NCBI RefSeq assembly: GCF_900104055.1
Contig: NZ_FNJQ01000027.1
Coordinates: 1-50,260 of the forward strand
From: Pseudoselenomonas ruminantium
GTDB taxonomy: Bacteria; Bacillota; Negativicutes; Selenomonadales; Selenomonadaceae
Direction of reading: 5' to 3'
Length of the DNA: 50,260 bases
Shown here piece by piece: positions 1 through 8,280 of this stretch. How positions within the stretch are numbered: position 1 is the stretch's first letter; every line of letters starts with the position of its first letter. A model generated the notes under the pieces. The model was given only the letters and a program-made list of their open reading frames with translations, did no database searches and was not told the DNA's origin. The translations under genes were made by a program, and so were the position numbers.

Positions 1-198
1 AATCAGTCCGATTCTGTTAGCGCTTGCGATTTGCATCAAGCTGGATTCCAAAGGCAGTGTATTCTACAATGCAGATCGTATTGGCAAAGATGGCAGGAAT
101 TTCAAATGCTACAAATTCCGTTCCATGCATGTCAATGGCGATGAAATCCTCAGAGATTATCTGGCAAAGAATCCTGTTGCCGCTGAAGAATGGAAAAA
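1..198. repeat. Terminal direct repeat, left copy
   Basis: These bases are identical to 50063-50260. They lie inside one wbaP-type coding region, and the reading frame is continuous across the join. The repeat makes the window close into a 50,062-bp circle, either as an assembly overlap or as the result of two identical gene segments in the genome. Confidence 0.97.
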
Positions 199-556
199 AT
201 ATGCAAAGCTCCGGGATTACGATCCCAGAGTCACCAAGGCAGGCGTATGGATGCGCAAATACAGTCTCGACGAACTGCCGCAGATACTAAATGTCATCAA
301 AGGTGATATGAGCCTCGTCGGTCCAAGGCCGTACCTGCCGAGAGAAAAAGCAGATATCGGCAAAGACCTCAACACCATAACAATGAGCCTGCCCGGCATT
401 ACCGGCTATTGGCAGGTCAGCGGCAGAAACGACGTCAGTTTTCAGGAAAGAGTCACAATGGACACCTGGTACGTCAGAAACTGGTCCGTATGGCTCGACA
501 TCATGTATCTGGCCAAAACTTTCACCGCGGTAATTTTCGGTAAAGGAGCATACTAA
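2..556 (+). CDS. wbaP: Undecaprenyl-phosphate sugar phosphotransferase (WbaP type), C-terminal part
   Basis: This is the 3' part of a polyprenyl-phosphate hexose-1-phosphate transferase, the membrane enzyme that starts a lipid-linked repeat unit by moving a sugar phosphate from a UDP-sugar to undecaprenyl phosphate. Visible here are the KFRSM motif, the family signature SLDELPQ followed by [10 protein letters not shown], and a C-terminal [11 protein letters not shown] stretch. The start lies off the left edge. The same gene begins at 49194, and joining the two parts across the terminal repeat gives 474 residues, close to the roughly 476 of Salmonella WbaP; this part covers residues 291-474. 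It heads the surface-glycan operon, with the next gene starting one base after its stop. The sugar (galactose or another hexose) cannot be read from sequence. Confidence 0.93.
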   Translation: MSPILLALAICIKLDSKGSVFYNADRIGKDGRNFKCYKFRSMHVNGDEILRDYLAKNPVAAEEWKKYAKLRDYDPRVTKAGVWMRKYSLDELPQILNVIKGDMSLVGPRPYLPREKADIGKDLNTITMSLPGITGYWQVSGRNDVSFQERVTMDTWYVRNWSVWLDIMYLAKTFTAVIFGKGAY

Positions 557-557
557 T

Positions 558-1325
558 TTGAATATAAAAATCCTAGTCGCCACCCATAAACCCTATTGGA
601 TGCCAGAGGATTCCGTTTATCTACCCATTCACGTAGGCAAGGAAGGAAAAATCGACATCGGCTATCAGGGCGATAATACCGGGGAAAATATCAGCAAGAA
701 AAATCCCCATTACTGTGAATTGACTGCCCTGTATTGGGCTTGGAAAAATTTGGATGCAGACTATATCGGGTTGGTTCACTATCGCCGTTATTTCACACAT
801 AAAGAAGCTCGTAGTGTAGAAAAGAAGCGGGCACAGGTATTAAGCGGTAATGAGTGGGCGTGTATTTTGCAAAAAACACCTGTAGTGGTAGCAGGAAAAC
901 GCAAATATTACATTGAATCCAACCGTTCACACTATATCCATGCTCATCATGCTGAAGGTTTGGAAGAAATGGAGCGGATCATTCGCAAGCAATATCCGGA
1001 TTATGTTATTTCCATGGAAAAGGTGATGAACCGTACCTGGGCACATATGTTCAACATGTTCGTAATGGACAGGAAGCACTATGATGCTTATTGCGAATGG
1101 ATGTTTGATATCCTGGCTCAGATTGAACAGAACGTAGATATCAGCAATTATTCTGCATATGAAGCACGTATCTATGGTTTCGTCAGCGAATTAATGCTGG
1201 ACATTTGGTTGGAGAAAAATCAGATTCCATATCACGAACAGAACGTATCCTTTATGGAAAAGCAGAACTGGATCAAAAAAGGCGGTAAATTCATAGCCAG
1301 AAAGATGGGCCTCTGCCGCGCATAA
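558..1325 (+). CDS. DUF4422-family glycan biosynthesis protein (probable glycosyltransferase)
   Basis: This 255-residue soluble protein starts MNIKILVATHKPYW and contains the GLVHYRRYF stretch typical of DUF4422 proteins, which occur in capsule and exopolysaccharide loci and are thought to be glycosyltransferases. The start is TTG at 558, one base after the wbaP stop, with AAGGAG at 542-547 as ribosome site. Its position directly behind the initiating transferase suggests that it adds the second sugar of the repeat unit. That role is inferred; the family assignment rests on recalled motif similarity. Confidence 0.8.
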   Translation: MNIKILVATHKPYWMPEDSVYLPIHVGKEGKIDIGYQGDNTGENISKKNPHYCELTALYWAWKNLDADYIGLVHYRRYFTHKEARSVEKKRAQVLSGNEWACILQKTPVVVAGKRKYYIESNRSHYIHAHHAEGLEEMERIIRKQYPDYVISMEKVMNRTWAHMFNMFVMDRKHYDAYCEWMFDILAQIEQNVDISNYSAYEARIYGFVSELMLDIWLEKNQIPYHEQNVSFMEKQNWIKKGGKFIARKMGLCRA

Positions 1326-1357
1326 AACAATTTGAGAAAAATGGGGAGTTGAAACCT

Positions 1358-2701
1358 GTGGAAAAAGAAGAACAGATTGACATTGGCAAAATATGGCAAA
1401 TTATGAAAGATCGCAAAAAAGTCTGTAGTGCAATAATTGGTGGCTGTACAGCAATTTCACTGTTGGTCGCAATTGTCTGGCCACCTACATATGAATCTAC
1501 AACGACCGTGCAGACACGGGTAACTGGTGTAGGAGTAAGTGGCGCTGCAGCGGCGGCAGCCGCTTTGGGCTTAGGCAGCTCTATGTCATCGCCAACTTTA
1601 TCTTATGTGGAGCTCATGAAGTCTAGCACTGTTCTGCAGCCAATCATTGATGAACTGGAGTGGGATGAAGATGAAAAAGAATTCCTGACTCCGGAAAATT
1701 TTGCTAAAAAGAATTTAAAAATTGAAAATACCAAACAAACGAACTTGATCAAGGTTACGGCTAAAGGGAAGACACCCGAAGAAGCCCAGATGATTTCCCA
1801 ACATGTGGTTGATAATTTCCTTGTTTTGATGACTAAAATGAACAAGGAAACCCAGAGCCTGTTGGTACAGTTCTTGGATGAACGCATTCAGGATGCCAAG
1901 AAGGAAGCGGAAGACGCAAGACAGAAATTTGCTACTTATCAGCAGGAGCACAAGGTCTACAGTCCGGACGAACAAGCTAAAGCGGCAGTTGCAAAGATGA
2001 CCGCCTTTGACGATGCTATTGCCAAAATGGAAGTCCAGCAGAAAGCCAATCAGGCCAAGGCCGAAGGTATAGCTGGTAAACTTGGGGATATCAAAGCTAG
2101 CAGTTTGCAGTTCAATATTAATGATAATGAAAATATTTTAGGCCTTCGTAATAAAATTGTTGGTAAGCAGTTAGAAATAGTGACGCTTCGTCAGCAATAC
2201 ACTGACGAAAATCCTGCCGTAGTTAAAGCACAGGAACAGCTTAAGCAATTACAGCAGAGCTTGGATAGTGAAGTGAATACAATAGTGGCATCAAAATATA
2301 CCACACTGAATCCAACCCAGGCTGGACTTATTCAGGAACAAATAGGTGCTCAGGTAGCTATTTCTGTAGCAAAAGCTAGTGAAGAAGCAATTGCCAAACG
2401 CCGTGATGATGAAGAAAAGAAACTACAGAATTTCCCGCAGGATGTGCTGGAATATATGAATCTGCAGAGAGATACAGCTATCAAGGAAGGCATCTATACA
2501 GATTTGGTCAAGCGATTTGAACAGAACAAGATTCAGCAGGCCATGGATTCCATGGATATACAGGTGGTTGATCCGGCTAATTTGCCATTTAAAGAGCAGC
2601 CGGTGTGGCCTAAGAAAAAAATAATTGTTCTTTTTGGTTTTGTGCTAGGAATCATGAGTTCGATTTTATATTCAATAAGAATGGTAAAAAACAGAGAATA
2701 A
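1358..2701 (+). CDS. Wzz/chain-length determinant (polysaccharide co-polymerase)
   Basis: This is an inner-membrane chain-length regulator of Wzx/Wzy polysaccharide export. It has a membrane segment near residues 21-42, a long periplasmic part rich in coiled coil (Lys/Glu/Gln/Ala-rich, about residues 180-310) and a second membrane segment near 423-443 after the proline-rich PVWPKKK stretch. An alanine-rich GAAAAAAALGLGSS stretch follows the first membrane segment. There is no C-terminal tyrosine kinase domain, so it is the O-antigen/ECA-like class rather than a fused Wzc. GTG at 1358 is preferred over TTG at 1349 because GGGGAG at 1343-1348 lies nine bases upstream of the former and abuts the latter. 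Codon usage is ordinary for this genome, unlike the AT-rich genes that follow. Confidence 0.87.
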   Translation: MEKEEQIDIGKIWQIMKDRKKVCSAIIGGCTAISLLVAIVWPPTYESTTTVQTRVTGVGVSGAAAAAAALGLGSSMSSPTLSYVELMKSSTVLQPIIDELEWDEDEKEFLTPENFAKKNLKIENTKQTNLIKVTAKGKTPEEAQMISQHVVDNFLVLMTKMNKETQSLLVQFLDERIQDAKKEAEDARQKFATYQQEHKVYSPDEQAKAAVAKMTAFDDAIAKMEVQQKANQAKAEGIAGKLGDIKASSLQFNINDNENILGLRNKIVGKQLEIVTLRQQYTDENPAVVKAQEQLKQLQQSLDSEVNTIVASKYTTLNPTQAGLIQEQIGAQVAISVAKASEEAIAKRRDDEEKKLQNFPQDVLEYMNLQRDTAIKEGIYTDLVKRFEQNKIQQAMDSMDIQVVDPANLPFKEQPVWPKKKIIVLFGFVLGIMSSILYSIRMVKNRE

Positions 2702-2705
2702 TGGT

Positions 2706-4058
2706 GTGAATAAAATGAAAATAGTTTTCGATGATTTTTGCCTATTGTGTTTTAAATGTATTTTTTTTCTGTTTTTATTTAATGCAATTTGCCAATTATA
2801 TGAGCCTTTAACGAACATATGTAACGTCTTAGCAGTTTTCGTTTGGTTGGTTATTATTTATAACACAAAAAATGTAGATAAAAGTTTTTGCGCATTGTTA
2901 TTTCCTTTAAGCTGGTTGTATTCTTATGCGATTTTCTCTGAATTGTATTTTGAATTATATCCTTCATTTACGCCTGAGTTAATGAAAACAACTTATGCTA
3001 CCGGTGGATTGGTGCGTTTAATACTATATAATTCCATATTGTTTATTGGAGCTGATATTGCATTTAAAAAAGTAAAAATGCCAATAGAGGTGATATCAAA
3101 AGCAAATCGCTATGGCATATATTTATTATATTTTGTGATTGTGTCACTATTAATAACCAGTTTTGTTACATATGGTATTCCGTTGTTGGAGGGAGTTAAT
3201 AGATTCGTTTTTTGGAATAAAGAAGTAGAGAACCCATTATTTTCCGCTGCTAGAGGTAATACATTTATTGTTTTTTTGTTGTTAATGTTACTATTTAATG
3301 AACGAAGTAAAAAAATGATATGGATGGTAGTCGTTCTCGTGATATTAACAGCTTTAGGTGGAGATAAATTTTCTCCTTTCATGGTTTTTATATTATATGC
3401 ATTAATAGTTATAGTGATAAGGGAAAATATAAAATTTGATAAAAAATTTTGCATGAAAGCTGTTGGTGGTGTATTACTGATTTTCTTCCTGCTGCTTCAG
3501 CTGATTTATTATCATTATGCTGAAATAGCGAAGGCTGTAAATGTTAATGATGCAATTGTAGCAAGATTGGTTGAACAGGGACAAGTGTGGTGGATGGTAG
3601 ATCAGATAATGCTTTGTGATAATGCTGGCCTGATTGGTAATGCGGGGATTATAGACGAAATAAAAGCAGGATTTTCTTTAACAACTGATCCATACTATTA
3701 TGGAATGTATAAAATAATGCGAATGATAATATCACAGGATATGGTTTTACGTTATTACGAATTTGGTGTTGAATTTACGGAAGGATATCCAGCAATAGGA
3801 TTGATATATTTCGGTTATTTTGGATTAGTTGTTTTTCAGTTATTTATTGGTTACCTATATGGTAAATGTGCGATCTGCTTTTATAAGTCTGTGCGTATGG
3901 GTGACGCATTAGGTTGTGCTATGATTGGAAAGTTGCATTCGCTGTTCATTGTAGGATTGGTAGGAGGTAATTTATGGAAATTATTTAGTTATAAAGCGGT
4001 GTTGCTGGTGACTATATATTATTTATGGTGTAAATTTAGAAGAAGTTTGCGGTTTTAA
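2706..4058 (+). CDS. Polytopic membrane protein, probable Wzy O-antigen/repeat-unit polymerase
   Basis: This is a 450-residue, very hydrophobic protein with about ten to twelve predicted membrane segments and a larger loop around residues 270-340. That topology, and its place between a Wzz-type protein and glycosyltransferases in a locus that also has a Wzx flippase, fits the polymerase joining repeat units on the periplasmic side. Wzy proteins share little sequence, so the call rests on topology and context. The start is GTG 2706 or ATG 2715. The gene is strongly AT-rich, and this is where the AT-rich part of the locus begins. Confidence 0.65.
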   Translation: MNKMKIVFDDFCLLCFKCIFFLFLFNAICQLYEPLTNICNVLAVFVWLVIIYNTKNVDKSFCALLFPLSWLYSYAIFSELYFELYPSFTPELMKTTYATGGLVRLILYNSILFIGADIAFKKVKMPIEVISKANRYGIYLLYFVIVSLLITSFVTYGIPLLEGVNRFVFWNKEVENPLFSAARGNTFIVFLLLMLLFNERSKKMIWMVVVLVILTALGGDKFSPFMVFILYALIVIVIRENIKFDKKFCMKAVGGVLLIFFLLLQLIYYHYAEIAKAVNVNDAIVARLVEQGQVWWMVDQIMLCDNAGLIGNAGIIDEIKAGFSLTTDPYYYGMYKIMRMIISQDMVLRYYEFGVEFTEGYPAIGLIYFGYFGLVVFQLFIGYLYGKCAICFYKSVRMGDALGCAMIGKLHSLFIVGLVGGNLWKLFSYKAVLLVTIYYLWCKFRRSLRF

Positions 4059-4099
4059 AATGAATACTATATAAAATATAGCAGATTAATCGGGAAATC

Positions 4100-4137
4100 T
4101 TAAACTAGAGTTATTTTGAGAAACAACTCTAGTTTAA
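4100..4137. terminator. Perfect 13-bp inverted repeat in the gap between wzy-like gene and GT2 gene
   Basis: TTAAACTAGAGTT at 4100-4112 and its exact complement at 4125-4137 flank a 12-base loop. The flanks are AT-rich but there is no clean T-run on the plus strand. It may be an intra-operon stem-loop, a weak terminator or the scar of an insertion. A 23-codon open frame (4141-4212) follows, and it could be the tail of a lost gene. Confidence 0.5.
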
Positions 4138-4215
4138 AAAATGATGATAGTTATTGGTGTGTTGATGAGTTGTGTGATATCAACAGGATATGCATATTTT
4201 AGGGAATGTTAAACA

Positions 4216-5217
4216 GTGATGGATAATAAATATGGTGAAAAGCCGTTGGTTAGTATTATTATACCTGTATATAATGTGGAAAAATATATACAAACATGTC
4301 TTGAATCAATGGTGACGGTTATTCGGAAAAGTGCATATGAAAATGAAATAGAAATCATTTGCGTAGATGATGGATCTAATGATGAGAGTGGGAAAATATG
4401 TGATAGTTACGCTTTGAAATATAAAAATATTAGAGTGTACCATAATGAGAATCAAGGCGTTTCTCGTGCTAGAGCATTTGGTCTGTCTAATGCCAATGGT
4501 ATATATGTTGCTTGGTGCGATGCTGATGACTATTTTGCTGAATGCTGGTATGAAAATGTTGTAAATATATTAAAAAATAATGATATTGACGGTGTGGTTA
4601 TAGGTTATGTAAAAAAGTATAAAGATAAAGAAAAGAATTTTTGTTGTAGTATACGTGGTATACAGAGTCAGCAGGAATATATATATTTATTATCTGCTGA
4701 TGATAAGATAAAAAGCTACTTGTATATACATATTATAAAGAAAGATATATTGGATAAATGTGATATTGATTTCAGCCTAAAAACTTATGAAGATTATGAC
4801 TTGCTAACGAAGGTGTCAATGTTGATTGATAAAATATATATAGTAAATAAATCTTTATATTATTATGTGTTTCGTGAGTCTAGCATTACAAATACCAGTA
4901 AGCCTAATGATTTATTTAAAGCAATTTCTGTTGCAAAAAAACGATCCTATACATATCAATCAAAATCCATTATATATAGCGATGCAGGATATTGGAAAAC
5001 ACTTATGATATATTGTGTTAAATCAGCTTGTGATAAACATGAATCTCGTAGATATCAACAGTGCAAAAGGGAATTAAGGGAGTTAATGATAAATATAATT
5101 TTTGCAAAAGAATTGAATTTTAAATATAAAGTATGTCTTTTATTGTTAGTCGTTTTTCCTAGAAGGTTCATTGGATATATGTGGAATGCTTTAAAAGGTA
5201 ATTTAAGGTGTATGTAA
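4216..5217 (+). CDS. Family 2 glycosyltransferase
   Basis: This is a GT-A fold glycosyltransferase. The N-terminus reads PLVSIIIPVYNVEKYI, followed by the nucleotide-binding VDDGSNDESG and the ENQGVSRARAFGL stretch. WCDADDYF near residue 100 supplies the DxD motif that holds the metal and the nucleotide sugar. The C-terminal third is divergent, with a hydrophobic stretch near residues 300-315 that could touch the membrane. It presumably adds one sugar of the repeat unit on the cytoplasmic side; donor and acceptor are unknown. The start is GTG 4216 or ATG 4219, with AGGGA at 4201-4205 upstream. It is AT-rich like its neighbours. Confidence 0.88.
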   Translation: MMDNKYGEKPLVSIIIPVYNVEKYIQTCLESMVTVIRKSAYENEIEIICVDDGSNDESGKICDSYALKYKNIRVYHNENQGVSRARAFGLSNANGIYVAWCDADDYFAECWYENVVNILKNNDIDGVVIGYVKKYKDKEKNFCCSIRGIQSQQEYIYLLSADDKIKSYLYIHIIKKDILDKCDIDFSLKTYEDYDLLTKVSMLIDKIYIVNKSLYYYVFRESSITNTSKPNDLFKAISVAKKRSYTYQSKSIIYSDAGYWKTLMIYCVKSACDKHESRRYQQCKRELRELMINIIFAKELNFKYKVCLLLLVVFPRRFIGYMWNALKGNLRCM

Positions 5218-5293
5218 AATGAGATGATTAAGTAGTGATGGCGAAAAAGGGATTGAAAATACTTTCGTTAGTAAATATTGCGGAGTGTGTTAG

Positions 5294-6535
5294 ATGCGAA
5301 GAGTAATTATTTTTTATGAGCTAATTTCAAGAGAGTATGATGTATGTCGAAAAATAAAGAAAAAAATAGAAGAAATGGGCGGAGAGGCATATGTATTCTC
5401 GATTACTTTCGAATGGTATGATGCAGTTGTTTTGTCCAAGAAAACAAAAATAGATTTTGTTTTGATGCCTTGGATGTATACCGACCATAATTATGAATTG
5501 GTTCAACCGTTTATTGAAAATAATCCAAACGTAAAATTGGGGAATTTTCATCATGAAGAAATAAGTTCTCCAGCTTATGAAAGCGTATTGCTGCCTAAAA
5601 GTGAAAATGCCAAAAATTCAATGCTCCATTTTGTATGGACTGGTACGTTTGCAGAGTCATTGCGATTATGTGGAGTGAAGAAAGAAAATATATTCGTCAT
5701 CGGGAATCCTAGATGTGATGAAGGTCGCACTGTGAATAAAACGCGATTAGATTTATCTCAAGAGTATAAGTTAAATGTGGATAAAAAATGGATACTTTAT
5801 GCGGAAACTAGAGATGCTTCCCCAAAGCTTTTAGCCTCAAATAAGAGAGATTTATTGGGGTTAGGAATTACTGAAGCTGTATATAATCAAGCGGTTAAAT
5901 ATGATGTAGAATCATTAAAAAAAACAATAGAACAGTTGCATTGCTTGCCTGATGAATTTTTTGATGAATATGAAATTATTTATCGGCCACATCCGGGGCA
6001 TAGAGCAAATGCATCCATTGATCAACGTGTTCATGTGATTACGGATTATTCTATTTATGAGTGGCTTAATGTAGCTGAATTATATGTGACTTGGCAAAGT
6101 ACTTCTATTTTCGAAAGTGATTTGATGGGGGTTGTTTCTTTCTTACATGAGCCCGTGAATCGTGAGGATAGATTTAGGGTTAGAGGCTTGGTGGAATATC
6201 CTAAAATAATTGATTTATCTGATTTGATTCATGTGAATATTGAATCTGCAAAAAGCAGTCAAAATAGAAAAATGACATATAAGAAATATTTGGGGGAATG
6301 TGATGGGAAATCTGTAAGGAATGTAGCAGAAAAAGTTATAGATTTAATTGAATTGCCTCCACAAAATTATAAAGTTAATTATATTGGTATTCGCAAATAT
6401 AGATTGTGGAAAGAACGCATCTATGAAATTATAACTCGTGTTTTTGTTAAATTGAATATTTTACAGCATTTACATTATCCTAATACATCATATTTACGCA
6501 TTAGAGATATTCCTTATAAGAAGGGAAATTTATAA
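5294..6535 (+). CDS. Surface carbohydrate biosynthesis protein, GT-B-like
   Basis: This 413-residue protein resembles the surface-carbohydrate-biosynthesis family found in nonulosonic acid and capsule loci. It contains FVWTGTFAESLRLCG followed by IFVIGNPRCDEG, then IIYRPHPGH near residue 232 and TWQSTSIFESDLMG near residue 265. These are the nucleotide-binding features of a GT-B-type C-terminal domain, comparable to CDP-glycerol and polysialic-type transferases. With a complete CMP-pseudaminate pathway downstream, it is a reasonable candidate for the enzyme that uses CMP-Pse. That is inference; another sugar donor is equally possible. The gap before it (5218-5293) holds no convincing gene. 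Confidence 0.6.
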   Translation: MRRVIIFYELISREYDVCRKIKKKIEEMGGEAYVFSITFEWYDAVVLSKKTKIDFVLMPWMYTDHNYELVQPFIENNPNVKLGNFHHEEISSPAYESVLLPKSENAKNSMLHFVWTGTFAESLRLCGVKKENIFVIGNPRCDEGRTVNKTRLDLSQEYKLNVDKKWILYAETRDASPKLLASNKRDLLGLGITEAVYNQAVKYDVESLKKTIEQLHCLPDEFFDEYEIIYRPHPGHRANASIDQRVHVITDYSIYEWLNVAELYVTWQSTSIFESDLMGVVSFLHEPVNREDRFRVRGLVEYPKIIDLSDLIHVNIESAKSSQNRKMTYKKYLGECDGKSVRNVAEKVIDLIELPPQNYKVNYIGIRKYRLWKERIYEIITRVFVKLNILQHLHYPNTSYLRIRDIPYKKGNL

Positions 6536-6618
6536 GGAATGCTGGGGAAATGTGTACATGGTGATGCACTCATATTTGGTAAATATTAAAGAATTTTTGA
6601 TGGATGAGGTGAGTTTAA

Positions 6619-8268
6619 ATGTACATTGAATTAAATGATTTTAGATTGGGAAACAAGTATTCTTTGGATGATAAAAAAATAAGAATAATAAATGAAGATT
6701 TGAATCAAGAAAATATAATGGAAATCATTCGTAATGAAGATCGAGTATGCATTTGCATATATAACGAAGAATTTCGCTACATTGCTTTGCCAGCATCGTT
6801 TCATGGAGAAATTTTTTATATACAAAATGGAAATGAAATAATTATATCAGATAATTTATATAAACTAGCAGCACGATTAGGGAAGTTGACTATAAATAAA
6901 AGTAACTACGAAAGATTTATATTAAAAGGATATTTCTCTTCGGAGGATACATTGTTTAATGAAATTCACAGATTTAGTAATTTTTCAGTGTATGGTATTC
7001 TTGCAGGGAATTTTAGGAAATATGAAATTCCATTTACAAAAACTGTAGATACCGAAGATGAAAAGCAATATCAAAAGTTTAAAGATGTACTAAATGAAAT
7101 AGTAGATAGAAAGTTAAGTGCTACACCGTGCTTGTTGCTCAGTGGTGGAGCCGATAGTCGGTTGCTATTATTGTTACTAAAAGAGCGAATTAAGGACCTT
7201 CAAGCAATAAATATGCAATATGCTCTATCTATGACTAACAACTTGAATGATATAATTCTTGCAGAAAAAATGTCTAAAGTTGTAGGATGTAAACTGCATA
7301 AAGTGTGTGTTGGATTTGGAGAGAAGGAACTTGACACATTATATGATGTTGCAGGAATTATGCCTAATTGTACGCATTTATCCATTGGTTTTGATGAAAT
7401 GATACATACTGTATCTAAGCTAAGATTCGATAGTATATGGACTGGGCAGAATATGGATAATTTATACAATTTAGGTCCAACAGGTCAATTTTCTTTATCT
7501 AAAGCAGGATTAGGAGAGGCGCTTAAACGATTTTATTTATCAGAAGAATTCTTTCTAACGTTAGAAGATGTTGAAGGTACCCCAAGTAAAATTACAAGTT
7601 TGGTTGGATCTCTTGGAAAATGTATGTTACGTATTGCTAGAAAAAATACAAAAATAAATTTACCAAATTCTTCGGATAAATTGATAGATAATTTTGCTCA
7701 TTCACCAGATTATTGGCCTCTTTCTTTTACTGGACGAGAGGTTAATAATAAAAAATTAATTAGGAGAAATCCGTTTGAAGTAAAGCAAAAATTATATAAA
7801 AATAAAATTAACTATTTTAATTCTGGCGATGCAAAAGTAATTGATTTTTTGGCATACAAATATGGAATAAATGCTATATTTCCGTATACTGATATGAGAA
7901 TGATAGATTTTTTTTCTGGCTTACATTTGACTATGAAAGATGTGCTTTATCCTAAGAGATATGTCTATCGTTATATATCGGAATTTATTCCGAAGTATGG
8001 TAAAGAAATTACTCAGTTCACTGCCACGAAACATGATAAAAAAATATTTGCTAAAGATCATGAAGCTTTAGGTATAAATGAATGGATAGTATATTTGCTC
8101 GATAGGACAGTATTTGGAAATGGTTTAAAAAAAGCATTGGAAAAAGTTGAAGATGGCTTAATAGATGATAGGAGTCCAACACGACTCCAAGCAGGATTAT
8201 CAAGTTTTTGGATTCAAACCATTATAAATAAACTAAAAGAAGATTATGGGGTGATTGTATCAAAATGA
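6619..8268 (+). CDS. Asparagine-synthetase-like ATP-dependent amidotransferase lacking the glutaminase cysteine
   Basis: This 549-residue protein has the Asn-synthetase C-terminal fold. The PP-loop PCLLLSGGADSRLLLLL near residues 168-184 binds ATP, and a second conserved region lies near FPYTDMRMIDF. The N-terminal roughly 150 residues look like a decayed class II amidotransferase domain: the protein begins MYIEL, so the catalytic Cys2 that would release ammonia from glutamine is absent. It probably adenylates a carboxyl or amide group and uses ammonia or an amine, as related enzymes do when amidating sugar acids. In this locus the likely target is a glycan sugar such as a uronic or nonulosonic acid. 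GAGGTGAG at 6606-6613 supports the start. Confidence 0.75.
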   Translation: MYIELNDFRLGNKYSLDDKKIRIINEDLNQENIMEIIRNEDRVCICIYNEEFRYIALPASFHGEIFYIQNGNEIIISDNLYKLAARLGKLTINKSNYERFILKGYFSSEDTLFNEIHRFSNFSVYGILAGNFRKYEIPFTKTVDTEDEKQYQKFKDVLNEIVDRKLSATPCLLLSGGADSRLLLLLLKERIKDLQAINMQYALSMTNNLNDIILAEKMSKVVGCKLHKVCVGFGEKELDTLYDVAGIMPNCTHLSIGFDEMIHTVSKLRFDSIWTGQNMDNLYNLGPTGQFSLSKAGLGEALKRFYLSEEFFLTLEDVEGTPSKITSLVGSLGKCMLRIARKNTKINLPNSSDKLIDNFAHSPDYWPLSFTGREVNNKKLIRRNPFEVKQKLYKNKINYFNSGDAKVIDFLAYKYGINAIFPYTDMRMIDFFSGLHLTMKDVLYPKRYVYRYISEFIPKYGKEITQFTATKHDKKIFAKDHEALGINEWIVYLLDRTVFGNGLKKALEKVEDGLIDDRSPTRLQAGLSSFWIQTIINKLKEDYGVIVSK

Positions 8269-8280
8269 GGAACTTGATTA

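Noticed and set aside
5218-5293. A small gene of 22 codons ending in the start region of the surface-carbohydrate gene
   Set aside because: No ribosome site and no recognisable similarity; it is probably chance or a fragment.
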